From Ottelia alismoides (Eukaryota; Streptophyta; Magnoliopsida; Alismatales; Hydrocharitaceae), in NCBI GenBank assembly GCA_037367405.1, contig JAZKJV010008882.1:2666001-2730000 (forward strand): a DNA stretch of 64,000 bases, given 5' to 3'. This document shows, piece after piece, positions 39,826 through 50,293 of the stretch; the first letter of the stretch is position 1, and every line of letters begins with the position of its first letter. The notes under the pieces are model-generated. The model saw only the letters and a list, made by a program, of their open reading frames with translations, was not told the DNA's origin and ran no database searches. Position numbers and translations under genes: made by a program.

Positions 39826-42775
39826 TGACGAACCGAAAAATCGACCCTTTAATAATGTGTTTTTAGCACATGAAGATCGTCATCGTAGTCGGGCCGATTC
39901 GGGTCGTCAAAGAGATCACCTCATTTAAAGATATGCCATGAATCGAAAACAAGGTGATCGTTATTTATTTTACTTGGCAAGATACCAAGGTCGAACTCAG
40001 GGACACGAGCCTCTCTCGTATTGATCGGATTTAAGTCTATTTAATTAAGTGTTGAATTAAAGCCTATAGGTCAAAATATGCAAAGAGACAACAAGACATG
40101 ACAAGATTAAAGTAAACATGCAATCTTTTTTTTAAAAACATTTTTATCATGCAAGTGAATGCAAAGAATCACAATTATGCCCTAGATACGAAATGATGAG
40201 CAAAAGTCAACAACAAGTCAATTCCAGATTTAATCGAGATAACAAATTCAGTTTGAACAAGGCATGGATTAGTTAATAAGAGACACAAAGCTATCAAAAT
40301 AATACGTTAACATTAAAGTGTCCATTACATGAAATAAGCATGCCATGAGAAAGTACGTCAAACGAGTTTCGAAATGAAACTGAAATCAACTCGATTGGAC
40401 ATATATAGCTCAAGATATTCAACAAAGAAAGCAAGGGCATAACTGAAAGAAAACATGAAAAGATAACTACAAAAAGGTCCCTGGAAAGGACTGAAAAGTA
40501 AATAAAATAAGTTTGGAGGCCTTCCCTGTAAATTATCCATAAGCGCGGGGACCCTTTTGCAAATTTGGAGAAGTTCGAGGGTAGCGCTGCAAATTACCCA
40601 GGAGGCACGTGCCAAGCACGCGCCCTCCAGGCTCGGAAGTTGGCTCGGCAGAGGCTCGGTGAAGTTCCGGCTAGGCTCGGACTTAGGTTTGGCTTGCTTC
40701 AGGCTCGGGAGCATCCCAGCCTAGAGGCTCGGATGCTGAGGCTCGGAGTTGCCCTGGTGAAGACACGTGGCTGCATGTCGACCCTTAGATCGTGAGGATC
40801 CAAGGGCTGCTGAAGGTGATGACGCGGTTCCATCTGGACCGTTGGATCGAGATGATCCAACGGTCGCTGGAGAGGCGGGTTTTGAGCGACGTGGCTGCAT
40901 AGTGGCCGTTGGATGAACTCCGGGGCGGAGCATCCAACGGTCACTGCTCCTCCTTCTTCGGCCGAAGGCGGGCGGCGCAATCTGGGCTCCGGCGAAGGGC
41001 TACCTCCTCCGCCGCTTGTTGTTCGTCGCCATGCATCTCCCCGAAGCTCAATGGATGACCATTGAGGAAGCCCGGAGCTCGGTGAAGATGCAGAAGCCTC
41101 TGGCGTTGCTCATCGGGGCTCGGAGGTTGCAGGAGGCTGTGACGAAGATAGGTCCGGCAAAGCTCCGACCAGTGCGAGTTTATGAGTACCTGCATGTTAG
41201 AAGCAGAGCCGAGGCGTAGCAGAAGATGTGCGTGCGTGTGTGAAGTGAGGTGAGGTGGAAGCTCAGGCGGGCGGGAAGAACATGGGAGCTCGAAGCTCCT
41301 CCGCCGCGAGGGCGGAGGAGGTGGGTCGGAGGTGGTCGAGGTTCTGTAGGAAGGAGATGGTGAGCGGAGGGTTGCGCGGTGAAGGGGGATCGGAGGCGGA
41401 GCTATTGGGATGGTCATCGGAGAGAGGAGATGGCCGGATAGGCCTAAAAAATTAAAAGAAATTAACTGAAAATACAGAGGAAGAAGAAAGAGGACTTACC
41501 TGATCGGAGGCGTAGCGGAGCTTGGGCTGGGGGTTCCAGAGGGTCCCCGGGTCTTCGCTGAACTCCGGCAGCGACTCAGAGCAGCTCGAGCGGACGCGGT
41601 TGCGCCGCGACGACGCCGATGATGGCGGCGGGTCTCACCGGGGGAGACAGTCGTCTTCGCTCAATCCTACCGCCTCCCCCTGTCACAGGGAGGCGGAGGA
41701 GGGCTGGGCTGCTCCCCGCGTAAAGATGGACACCGGCGAAGGGGTGTGGGGCCGGTGTATTTAAAGTTTGAAGGTGGCGGAAGTGGTGGTGGCTGTGGTG
41801 GCGACGTGGGTTTCGAGGAGGAAATGGGGCGAGTGGGAGGCGGATGACGGTTAATGAAGGCTTGCGCGGGGTAGAGGGATAATGGGGGAAGATCGTGGAA
41901 CGGTTGGCGAGTCGAGATGTTGGTCGGAGTGGGTGAAATAAAAGGAAGGGGGCGAGGTCTGTGCGAGAGGAAATCGTGGGAAGAGTGGGGGTCTGGAGGT
42001 TGACGATGACCTCCGACCGTTGGATCTGGAGATCCAACGGTGGAGATCTAGGCGCAAAGTGACGGTGCTGATGAGATCTCGGGCGATGCGAACGGAGGGA
42101 GTCGATTGCGCCACGTGTCTGGCTGAGGAAGTGGCGCGAATGGAGGGAGTAGATGATCCCTGAGTCTGATCGGAAGGCTGAGAGGCGCCCAAGGAAGAGA
42201 CGGTTCAGATGGAAGATCGGGGGGGTGCGATCGGTGGCGGTCAAGATGCCACGTGGCGTCATGTGCGAGAGGCGGTAGCGAGTGGCTGAGATTAAAGCGG
42301 GGGAAGATCAAACGGTCGCGGATAAGGGGCGGCGTGGAGAGGCCTGGGCCGTTGGATCAAGAGGCCGATCCAACGGTCAGTAGGGCAGGCGGATAAGACA
42401 AGAAGAACCGGGCCACGTGGCACCCTCAGAATGGGCCACGTGGCCCAATCAGATTATTGCAGAAGTATTTTTAATTTTTGAGGGTTTATTTGGTCGAATT
42501 TGAGAAAACTCAAAACATGAAAGTTGTAGATCTTGACGAGATCTACAAGTTTCATGTTGACCAAAACTCGAAAAGAGATCAAACAAGGGCCCGAAATATT
42601 TTTGAAGGTATTTTTAAGTCTAAAAATACCACGAATTTTTGTTATGTCATTTTTTGTGGTTTTTAATTTATTTAGGACTCTGTTAATTATGAGACATTAA
42701 CAGGTATTTATTGACAAACTTTTAAGCAAGGGGGTTAATTATGGAGAATAAAGATGATGAAACTGAGGTTCATCA
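39826..42775 (-). repeat. Element E right LTR (5' LTR in element sense), 2950 bp
   Basis: Near-identical to 33925-36857; ends GGTTCATCA at the duplication ACCAT. Retains the fourth CCGTTGGATC palindrome (40839-40863) that is half deleted in the left copy. Confidence 0.95.
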
Positions 42776-43394
42776 ACCATCCAAACGCAAGGCACATTAT
42801 AATTGTGGAGATCGTCGCTATCATCCAGCCGGTTCTAGTATAAGCTCACCACAGACCTTGGGTCAGGAATTATCAGGAAGAGGGGGTTTCTCTAGACCTT
42901 CATTATACCCCTGTAACCCAGCACCAGGAACTAGTACCTCTGTAGTTGGGTCTTCAGCTCAAACAGGAACATGTGGATGTTATCACTGTCGTCAAGAAGG
43001 TCACATTAGGAAAGACTATCCGCAGTTGAGAGGTTCAGTGTTTAAACCACCCCCAATTAATAGTATAACATCCACTCCAAGCAATGGAGCAACACACGGA
43101 GGAAGACAGGGTAGAGGTCGTGGCTCACAAGGAGCGCCTCCTACACAGCAACCACCACAAAGTGTTGCGGGTTCTAGCTTGCCTATTCCTAATGGTCAGC
43201 TTAATGCAATCACTAAAGAACAGGCCTACAATTTAGGCACGGTCGTACGAGGTATTGTTACTATTCATGGCTTTTCAGTACATGCTTTATTTGATTCTGG
43301 TGCTTCACATTCATTTATTGCTCAACGGTTAGTACCCACTTTGGATAAGATACCATTACAAGTACAACAGTCCTATCTGATCAAGAAAACATGA
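42776..43394 (+). pseudogene. Element D gag end and protease
   Basis: Continues the D gag after insertion E: linker, a CCHC-type knuckle CYHCRQEGHIRKDY (about 42978-43020) whose last Cys is Tyr, a Gly/Gln/Pro-rich stretch, then the retropepsin domain with active site ALFDSGASHSFIAQ (Asp-Ser-Gly at 43292-43300). A TGA at about 43392 stops the frame, although protease-like sequence continues in the same frame. Confidence 0.9.
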
Positions 43395-44608
43395 GGACAA
43401 GTATTCATAATCCGAGAAATCCTATATAATTGTATAGTACTAATAGCGGGACATCAATTACCTATTTCACTATTACTGATAGAAATGGAGGACTTTGATC
43501 TTATCCTAGGGATGGATTGGCTAGAAAGGCATCATGCATGTCTTGACTGTTTTCAGAAGATAGTAACGTTTCACCTTCCTAACTCGATAGAGTTCCAGTT
43601 CATTGGAAAGACATCCAATGGTAATGTCGAATATATCTCTACTTTGAAGGCACAACAATTGTTAGAGAAAGGGTGCCAAGGCTATTTAGCTTGTGTATCC
43701 ACTACATCAGGGTCAGAAAGAATGATAGAAGATGTGCCTATAGTGTGCGAGTTTCCTGATGTATTTCCAGAGGAACTACCTGGATTACCACCTAAGCGAG
43801 ATATTGAATTTGAAATCTCTCTTATACCTGATATTCAACCTATTTCTATCCCTCCATATAGGATGGCACTAGCTGAGTTACGAGAGTTAAAGGCACAGTT
43901 GCAAGACTATTAGATAAAGGATTCATTCATCCTAGTACTTCACCATGGGGAACACCTGTCTTATTTGTCAGGAAAAAGGATGGGTCGATGCGGTTGTGCA
44001 TTAACTATAAACAACTAAATAAGAGGACAATAAAGAATAAGTATCCACTACCAAGAATAGATGATCTCTTTGATCAGTTACAGGGTTCAACTATGTATTC
44101 CAAGATTGATTTAAGATATGGATACCATCAGTTGAAAATTAAAGACATGGATATTCCCAAGACAGCTTTTCGAACTAGATATGGACATTATGAATTCTTA
44201 GTTATGCCTTTTGGATTGACAAATGCCCCAGCAGGTTTCATGGATCTCATGAATAGAGTATTCAAGGAGTTCTTAGATCACTTTGCAGTAGTCTTTATTG
44301 ATGATGTGCTTATTTACTCTAAGGATAAATATCTGCATGAACACCATCTCAGGCAGGCACTTCAATCTCTAAGGAAGAACAAACTGTATGCTAAATATAA
44401 CAAATGTGACTTCTGGCTATCTGAAGTATCTTTCTTAGGCCATGTTATTTCTGGAGAAGGTATATCAGTTGATCCTACAAAGGTTAGTGCGGTGATGAGT
44501 TGGGAACGCCCGAAGACTGTCACAGAAATACGATCTTTTCTAGGTTTAGATGGATATTATAGAAGATTCGTGAAAGGACTTTTCACGAATAGCATTGCCA
44601 ATGACTAG
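43395..44608 (+). pseudogene. Element D protease end and reverse transcriptase
   Basis: Protease C-terminus (FDLILGMDWLERHHACLDC) leads to the RT: VFPEELPGLPPKRDIEFEI at 43757 on, a frameshift near 43913, then [51 protein letters not shown] and the catalytic [10 protein letters not shown] (Asp pair 44300-44305). The thumb and connection keep [15 protein letters not shown] and [15 protein letters not shown] frameshift and stop occur at about 44590. Copies RNA to DNA in the element particle. Confidence 0.92.
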
Positions 44609-45446
44609 ACTAACTCAGTAGGAAGTCCCATTCTTATGGTCTTATGCATGTGAAGCTAGTTTTCAGACACTAAAAGAATGCCTAACATCTGCACCAATCC
44701 TTACTCTACCCTCTGGGAGTGAAGGGTTTATAGTGTACACTGATGCGTCTAAAGAAGGACTTGGGGCAGTTCTTATGCAACATAGCAAGGTAGTTGCGTA
44801 TGCATCACGACAGCTCAGGACACATGAAAAGAACTACCCAACACATGACCTTGAATTAGCTGTTGTAGTTTTTGCTTTAAAGATATGGAGACATTACCTC
44901 TATGGTATTACTTTTGAAATCTTCACTGATCATAAAAGCTTTAAATATCTATTTGATCAGAAGGAACTCAATATGAGACAGAGACGGTGGCTAGAGTTGT
45001 TGAAAGACTATGATTGCACTATGTCCTACCACCCTGGAAAGGGGAACGTCGTAGCAGATGCCCTTAGCAGAAGAACTTATTCACATGGGTTGGTAAATTC
45101 TATCCACTTCTCGGGTTTACTATCAACGTTAAGTGAATGGAAACCATTTGATAGTAGTGCTAATACTATAACTATTCCTCACCAATACAAACCAGAGATC
45201 TGGGATAGAATAAAGGAAGGACAGGAGGATGATCCAGTCCTTAAAGACTTGAGACAACAACTTGAGAATAATGAGGTAGAGGGATTCCACATACAAGATG
45301 GGTTACTGTATAACCATCACAGAGTTTGTGTATCAAACACACCTGAACTAAGGAAAGACATCTTACGAGAAGCGCACTGCTCAAGATTATCTATTCATCC
45401 AGGAATTACAAAGATGTATAAGAATCTTCAATCATACTTTTTGTGA
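44609..45446 (+). pseudogene. Element D RNase H and integrase zinc-binding start
   Basis: RNase H with [15 protein letters not shown] (about 44736), [19 protein letters not shown] and [11 protein letters not shown], ending VVADALSRR. Then the integrase N-terminus with [15 protein letters not shown] and a TGA at 45444 where Trp is usual. Confidence 0.9.
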
Positions 45447-46419
45447 CCAGGAATGAAGAAAGATATTGCTGAGTTTGTGAATTCATGTTTCACTTGCCAG
45501 CAGGTAAAGGCTTCACACCAAAAGCCACCAAGATTATTGCAACCCTTCCCTATACCTAAATGGAAATGGGAAAGCATTTCCATGAACTTCGATACTGGCT
45601 TACCTCGGACGACTGGTAGTAAAGATAGTATCTGGGTTGTAATAAATCGTCTGACGAAGGTAGCACACTTTACTCCGATAAGCTTATCTTTCATTCCAGA
45701 TCAGCTTGCTGAATTATATATTACACATGTGATTTGCCTCCATGGTATCCCAAAGGAAGTAGTTTCTGATCGAGATTCACGATTCACCTCGCACTATTGG
45801 GAGAACTTCATGAAAGACTTAGGTACACAACTATGCTTGAGTACAACATATCATTCACAAACAGATGGTCAGTCAGAACGTACGATTCAGACATTAGAGG
45901 ATATGCTACGGGCGTGTGCCTTAGAATGGAAGGGATAATGGATTAAACACTTACCTCTTACAGAATTCACATATAACAACAGTTACCATACAAGTATTGG
46001 CATGGCACCATTTGAAGTACATTATAGACGTAGGTGTACTACTCCTTTGTGTTGGCAAGAGGTCGGGATAAATAACCTTTATGATTCAGATACCCTGTAA
46101 GAGACACGAGAAGTTGTAGAGCTTGATCGAAAAAGACTATTGACTGCTCAGGCCGCCAGAAAAGCTATAGTGATACCAGATGAAGAGACCTTGAGTTTGA
46201 GGTAGGTGAATTTATATTTCTCAAAGTATCACCTATGAAGGGAATTCAGAGGTTTGGTGTGCATGGGGAGTTAGCACTCAGGTTCGTGGGTCCCTTTGAA
46301 ATTATTCAGCGCATTGTAAATTGGCATATAGACTTGCACTTCCTCCACATCTTTCGGCTGTACATGATGTTTTTCACGTATCAAATCTAAGAAAGTATGC
46401 TAAGGATCCATAGCATAAG
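45447..46419 (+). pseudogene. Element D integrase core, decayed C-terminal part
   Basis: The zinc-binding CFTCQQVKASHQKP is followed by a DDE core: MNFDTGLP (about 45588), VVSDRDSRFTS (about 45767) and GQSERTIQ (about 45870). A TAA at about 45937 stops the frame; the remainder (FTYNNSYHTSIGMAPFE, later VHDVFHVSNLRKY near 46360) is broken by several frameshifts. Confidence 0.9.
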
Positions 46420-46620
46420 ATGAGTTATGATGATTTACATGTTGATCCAGACTTGACATACCAAGAGATACCTGTGCAAATACTTGACAGGGATATCAAG
46501 AAGTTGAGAAATAAAGAGGTGCCTCAAGTTAAAGTATTGTGGCGGAACCAAGAGTTTGAAGAAGCCACATGGGAACCTGAGGTGGAAATGAGAGAGAAAT
46601 ACCCCTACTTGTTTGAGTAA
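46420..46620 (+). pseudogene. Element D chromodomain
   Basis: Ends the polyprotein with ILDRDIKKLRNKEVPQVKVL and WRNQEFEEATWEPEVEMREK, the integrase-linked chromodomain of chromoviruses, which directs integration to methylated heterochromatin in related elements. Stop at 46618. The presence and form of this domain is the main reason for the Tekay/Del assignment. Confidence 0.88.
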
Positions 46621-46735
46621 TAACACTATGTGTTGCATATCTTCTTTATAAATGAAATGGCATTCATTCTCTTTAAGGTTGTTATGCCTGCATTTCCAGT
46701 CTCGAGGACGAGACTTCCTTTAAGGTTGTTATAAT
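46621..46735 (+). other. Element D 3' untranslated end and polypurine region
   Basis: Contains the small palindrome CTCGAGGACGAG (about 46701) and TCCTTTAAGGTTGTTATAAT before the LTR; the purine tract is decayed. Confidence 0.5.
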
Positions 46736-49373
46736 TGTAAAGCCTTGAACTTGTCATATATTGGATTCTATATAATAAGATCCAGCTCGTCAAGAGGAAA
46801 CCAACGGAATTTGTTTCGTGTGAATCGGACTTCATTTCGATTCGTTATGAATTTCGGAAGAAAGAGAAATAAGGAGGGTTTAGACGTCATTAACCCATAA
46901 TGACTGTCATTAATACTAATTAAACATGATTAAAGAAACTAATGACGATTCAAAACCGCTAATGATCATTAGTAAACAATAATCAATAGTTAGCAAAAGA
47001 TAAGCGTAAGATGTGAAAGTTAAATCGCGATTAGTGAAAGTTAATCATGATTAGTGTTAATTAAACGTCATTAACGAATCTAGAATCCTATAGAATGTTC
47101 TAACTTAAGCCTCAAGTTTGGGATAAGTTTTGACCAAAACCATAGGCCAAGACCATGGGCCACTAAACCATGGTTAAGTATAAACCATGGTTTTCTAAAC
47201 ATGGTTAAGGTATAAACCATGATTTTATAACCATGGTTAGTAGTTTTCTAGGGTCTATAAATAGACCCCCTACCCATTCATTCTCTACGATTTCCACTAC
47301 CACCACCACCCCAAGGGCTAGGGTCGAGAGGTCAGGAGAAGGAGTTAGAGGCGAGGGAGGAGCGCTAGCGAAGCGCTGCAGGGAGAACGAGGAGGAGAAA
47401 GATATGATCCTCTCTTAGTTTGCTTCGTAAGCTAGGCTTTCAATTCATCTTCTTGTTCTTCCAAGTTTTGTTCTTGATTCATCTTTCTTTCCAATTTGTT
47501 TTCCTGTTATGCTTCGAGGAGAAATCTGTGTAATACCCTACTTAGGTGTGGGCAGCTATGCACTCCAGTGAACCTGTGATTCGTCACACGTTCACTTACC
47601 TAAGATGCGTGGTGTCTATCGATTCTTCATCTCGTGTTGTTTGAGTATATTCTTTCAGTTTCGTTGTTATTTTCCTCTCGATTGATTTTATAGAGGAAAT
47701 ACTTTTCGTTTTTATTTTGAAATATGTTCCGATATAAGGGGAAACTCTACCGAAATTTTCTGAGAACTATGTCCCGATATAAGGGGAAACTCTGCCAAAG
47801 TTTTCTGAGAAATATGTCCCGATATAAGGGAAAACTCTTCCGATTCAAGAGAATATGTTCTTGGCGTTCTTGGCGTTCTTCACGTTCTTCGTTCATTCTT
47901 CGCGTTCTTGATACGTTCTTAGCGTTTTTGATACGAAAATGAAATTCGATCTTTTCAGGAGCCTTAAAATAGCCTTTCTAAAAATGAAACACGATAAAGC
48001 CTTGCATACACGGGAGAGAGCTCGATTAGGTAACGAAACCCTTCCTTTTGCTGTTTTCATATGAGATATTGAAATTCTTGATTTTATATTCTTTACTATG
48101 AAGAATCCTAATTTTTGGTTGTTTTTGAAAAGTCTGAAGAGTTGCTTTGTGATTTCCACTAAAATAAGATTTAAGCATCAAATTGATGTGGTAGTTTTGA
48201 AAGTTAGGGTTGGGAGGTAAAATAGGCATAAACACGTGTATATATGCATATGCATAATATATATGTGAGTCTATACTAAGTATTGCTAATCATGCAAATC
48301 GAAGACTTAACGAAAGAATTACATCATGGGAATTGATTTGGCTTGAGTTGGATCCTGAAAAGGATCGTGTGTCACGTTAAGGATGATTGGGAGTAGAACT
48401 ATAGATCGAGCATGCAACCTATAGGTTTTTCGGAAGGAACTCGTATTAGCATTTCCCTACTTAGGTGGTACACGGTTGCCCTGTTATGTTAAGTGAGCAC
48501 GAAATGAATGTTTTGCAACGCGTGGTACCAGGAGCCAATATCTTTGGGTTGAACGACGGAAGATGTGGTCGTGCCATGTGGAGGCACCGGTGGTTCAATA
48601 ACGGTTGGGTCACGATAATATGTATTTAAAGCCGCTAGGTTATATGATTAAATGTTAGCCTGAGGTTTTAAGCAACGGAGTCCTCGAGGACAGTGTGTTC
48701 ATTTGTTTTCCAGGCCTAGGGTTTGAGACCCTATTTAATAAAAGAAAAGGAAATTGTCAGGGTAGTATTGGAGGATTGGTTAAGACGACGTGCGGCGGCA
48801 TAAGCTTACCAAGATCAACGTAATCTCCAATCCTGAAGTGTCCACAGCTTCAAGTCCTTATAGTGGTGAGGTAATTCCCCTGGACTATTACTTGACGTGG
48901 AATAGAAAGGAATAGGACTTCAATTAACAAAAAGGAATGAAATCTTTAATGATAACAAGTTTTGCAAAATTACACAATTTGTTTGCTTTTCTCTTCTTCG
49001 TTACTTAGCATTCGCTAATTTTTATCTTATGATTTATGGAAAACCCAATAGGTGCCGGTTAGTCATCGCAATGACTTTAAAAATCCATCCATCTTACATA
49101 CTAGACATCCAGCCAGCCACAGTAGCTTTACTTTGTAAGGTAGTTAGTAATTGTATTTTTCTTTCAAGCTGATGTACATGTAAATGGCTATAGTGGGACA
49201 ATGTATCATCTGAACTTTATTTTGTGAATGGCAAAGTGTTAAAATACTTCCTTCTGAGTATTTTTATTTGTAGTCTGTTTCTGAATGTTAGTTGTGATTG
49301 CTGAATGAATTATTGCCGAGTAACCAGATCTGGTTGTGGGAGGATCCGACGGCCCGGAATTGGGGTCGTGACA
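46736..49373 (+). repeat. Element D right (3') LTR, 2638 bp
   Basis: Copy of 30300-32920 with clearly more differences than the C or E pairs. TATA box TATAAATA at 47256-47263 is intact here. Ends GTGACA before GTTAT. Confidence 0.93.
47256..47263 (+). promoter_or_regulatory. TATA box in the D right LTR
   Basis: TATAAATA in the context GGTCTATAAATAGACC, itself a palindrome. About 520 bp from the LTR start. The left LTR copy is mutated to TATTAATA. Confidence 0.6.
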
Positions 49374-49934
49374 GTTATTCTCCCCAAAACAATGATTTTT
49401 CCTTACGTTTATTTTAGGGTCGTGTTTTCTTTAGCAGTCCCAAGTTTTAGGAAGTTTTCACTTGGTTTAAGTATACTCAATGAATCGTCTACCGAGTGTC
49501 CAATTTCCTTTTTAACTTATGTGAGTAAAAATGAGAAAGGGGATCGGAAAGAGATGCGTACCTTGTCGCCAGCGCTCTACATGCAAGTGATCCGTGTAAA
49601 ATTTAAATACAGAAAAATAAACTAGCCTATATGATGCAAGTGAACCGTCTAGATGATGACTTATATTAACGGCAAGAACAAGTTAATTTGACTAAGTCCA
49701 AATTACGTTATACTCTATAGGCACAGAAATTCTTATTTAGGGTGTTTGGACTTAATTAATTACCTGGTTCAAGAAAATTAATTAAAGTAATCAATAGGTG
49801 GCTCACGAAATCCGCGGGAAACAAAGAAAAATAAAACGATGAAAAGAAAATCGGTGAGGTCCCCCAAGTGCACCGGCACTAGGTGCAACAGACCCCACAA
49901 CAAATGAATGTCTGTTTACAGAGTTCAAATGCTA

Positions 49935-49941
<7 letters not shown>

Positions 49942-49967
<26 letters not shown>
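49942..49967. repeat. CT microsatellite
   Basis: Twelve or more TC units, matching the position of the shorter CT tract in the C leader (24200-24220). Confidence 0.9.
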
Positions 49968-49973
<6 letters not shown>

Positions 49974-50018
49974 TTTTCGTCTCTTTCAATTCTTCTTCTC
50001 CTCTTCTCACGCTATCAT

Positions 50019-50043
50019 GCGGCTTGGTGAAGAATCAAGCCGC
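50019..50043 (-). ncRNA. Leader hairpin near the primer site of element B
   Basis: 8-bp stem GCGGCTTG/CAAGCCGC and 9-nt loop. Equivalent to 24223-24247 of C with two base pairs exchanged. Function not shown by the sequence. Confidence 0.5.
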
Positions 50044-50272
50044 CTCCATGTCGCTTGGGTGCTTCAGCTCTCCTAGGATCGCCTCCTTCGCTCTGCGGGC
50101 CCTCGCAAGAAAAAGAAAAGAGAATGCGTAAGAAACATAATTAACAAATACGAGAAAATGATGAAATAAATGCAGTGGATATGAACAATGGAATAATGTG
50201 GCAAATTATAAATAGATATTTACAACCAAGAGTAGCAAGTCAGAAGAGAAACCTAACTACCGTCGACGTGCC

Positions 50273-50290
50273 TCCCCGGCAACGACGTCA
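50273..50290 (-). other. Primer-binding site, tRNA-Asp type, element B, decayed
   Basis: Minus strand TGACGTCGTTGCCGGGGA; compared with C two positions changed, both transitions. Confidence 0.85.
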
Positions 50291-50293
50291 TTT

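Larger units (their letters stand above)
33925..42775 (-). mobile_element. Element E: non-coding Athila-type LTR element (LARD-like), 8.85 kb
   Basis: LTRs 33925-36857 and 39826-42775 (TGACGAACC...GGTTCATCA), perfect 5-bp duplication ACCAT (33920-33924 and 42776-42780), tRNA-Asp primer site 39806-39823 and polypurine tract at 36858 give a complete minus-strand element. The 2.97-kb interior has no gag or pol. I find no difference between the LTRs in their first roughly 680 bp, so it is the youngest insertion here. It splits the gag gene of element D. Confidence 0.95.
30300..49373 (+). mobile_element. Element D: Tekay/Del-type chromovirus, split by element E
   Basis: Complete Gypsy element: LTRs 30300-32920 and 46736-49373 (TGTAAAG...GTGACA), perfect 5-bp duplication GTTAT (30295-30299 and 49374-49378), tRNA-Met-type primer site after the left LTR. 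The order gag, protease, RT, RNase H, integrase, chromodomain is on the plus strand. It lies inside the leader of element B. Its own length is about 10.2 kb without E. Stops in gag, after protease, in RT and in integrase show it is inactive. Confidence 0.93.
49379..50272 (-). other. Element B leader, part adjoining the primer site
   Basis: Continuation of 30294 across insertion D. No coding sequence. Holds the CT microsatellite (49942-49967), hairpin 50019-50043 (GCGGCTTG/CAAGCCGC, 9-nt loop), hairpin 49864-49883 (CCAAGTGC/GCACTAGG, one mismatch) and the block GGGCCCTCGCAAGAAAAAGA shared with C. Confidence 0.7.

Noticed and set aside
15108..42775. Large direct repeats taken as segmental or tandem duplications
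   Set aside because: Perfect 5-bp target duplications, TG...CA ends, primer sites and polypurine tracts show they are LTR pairs.
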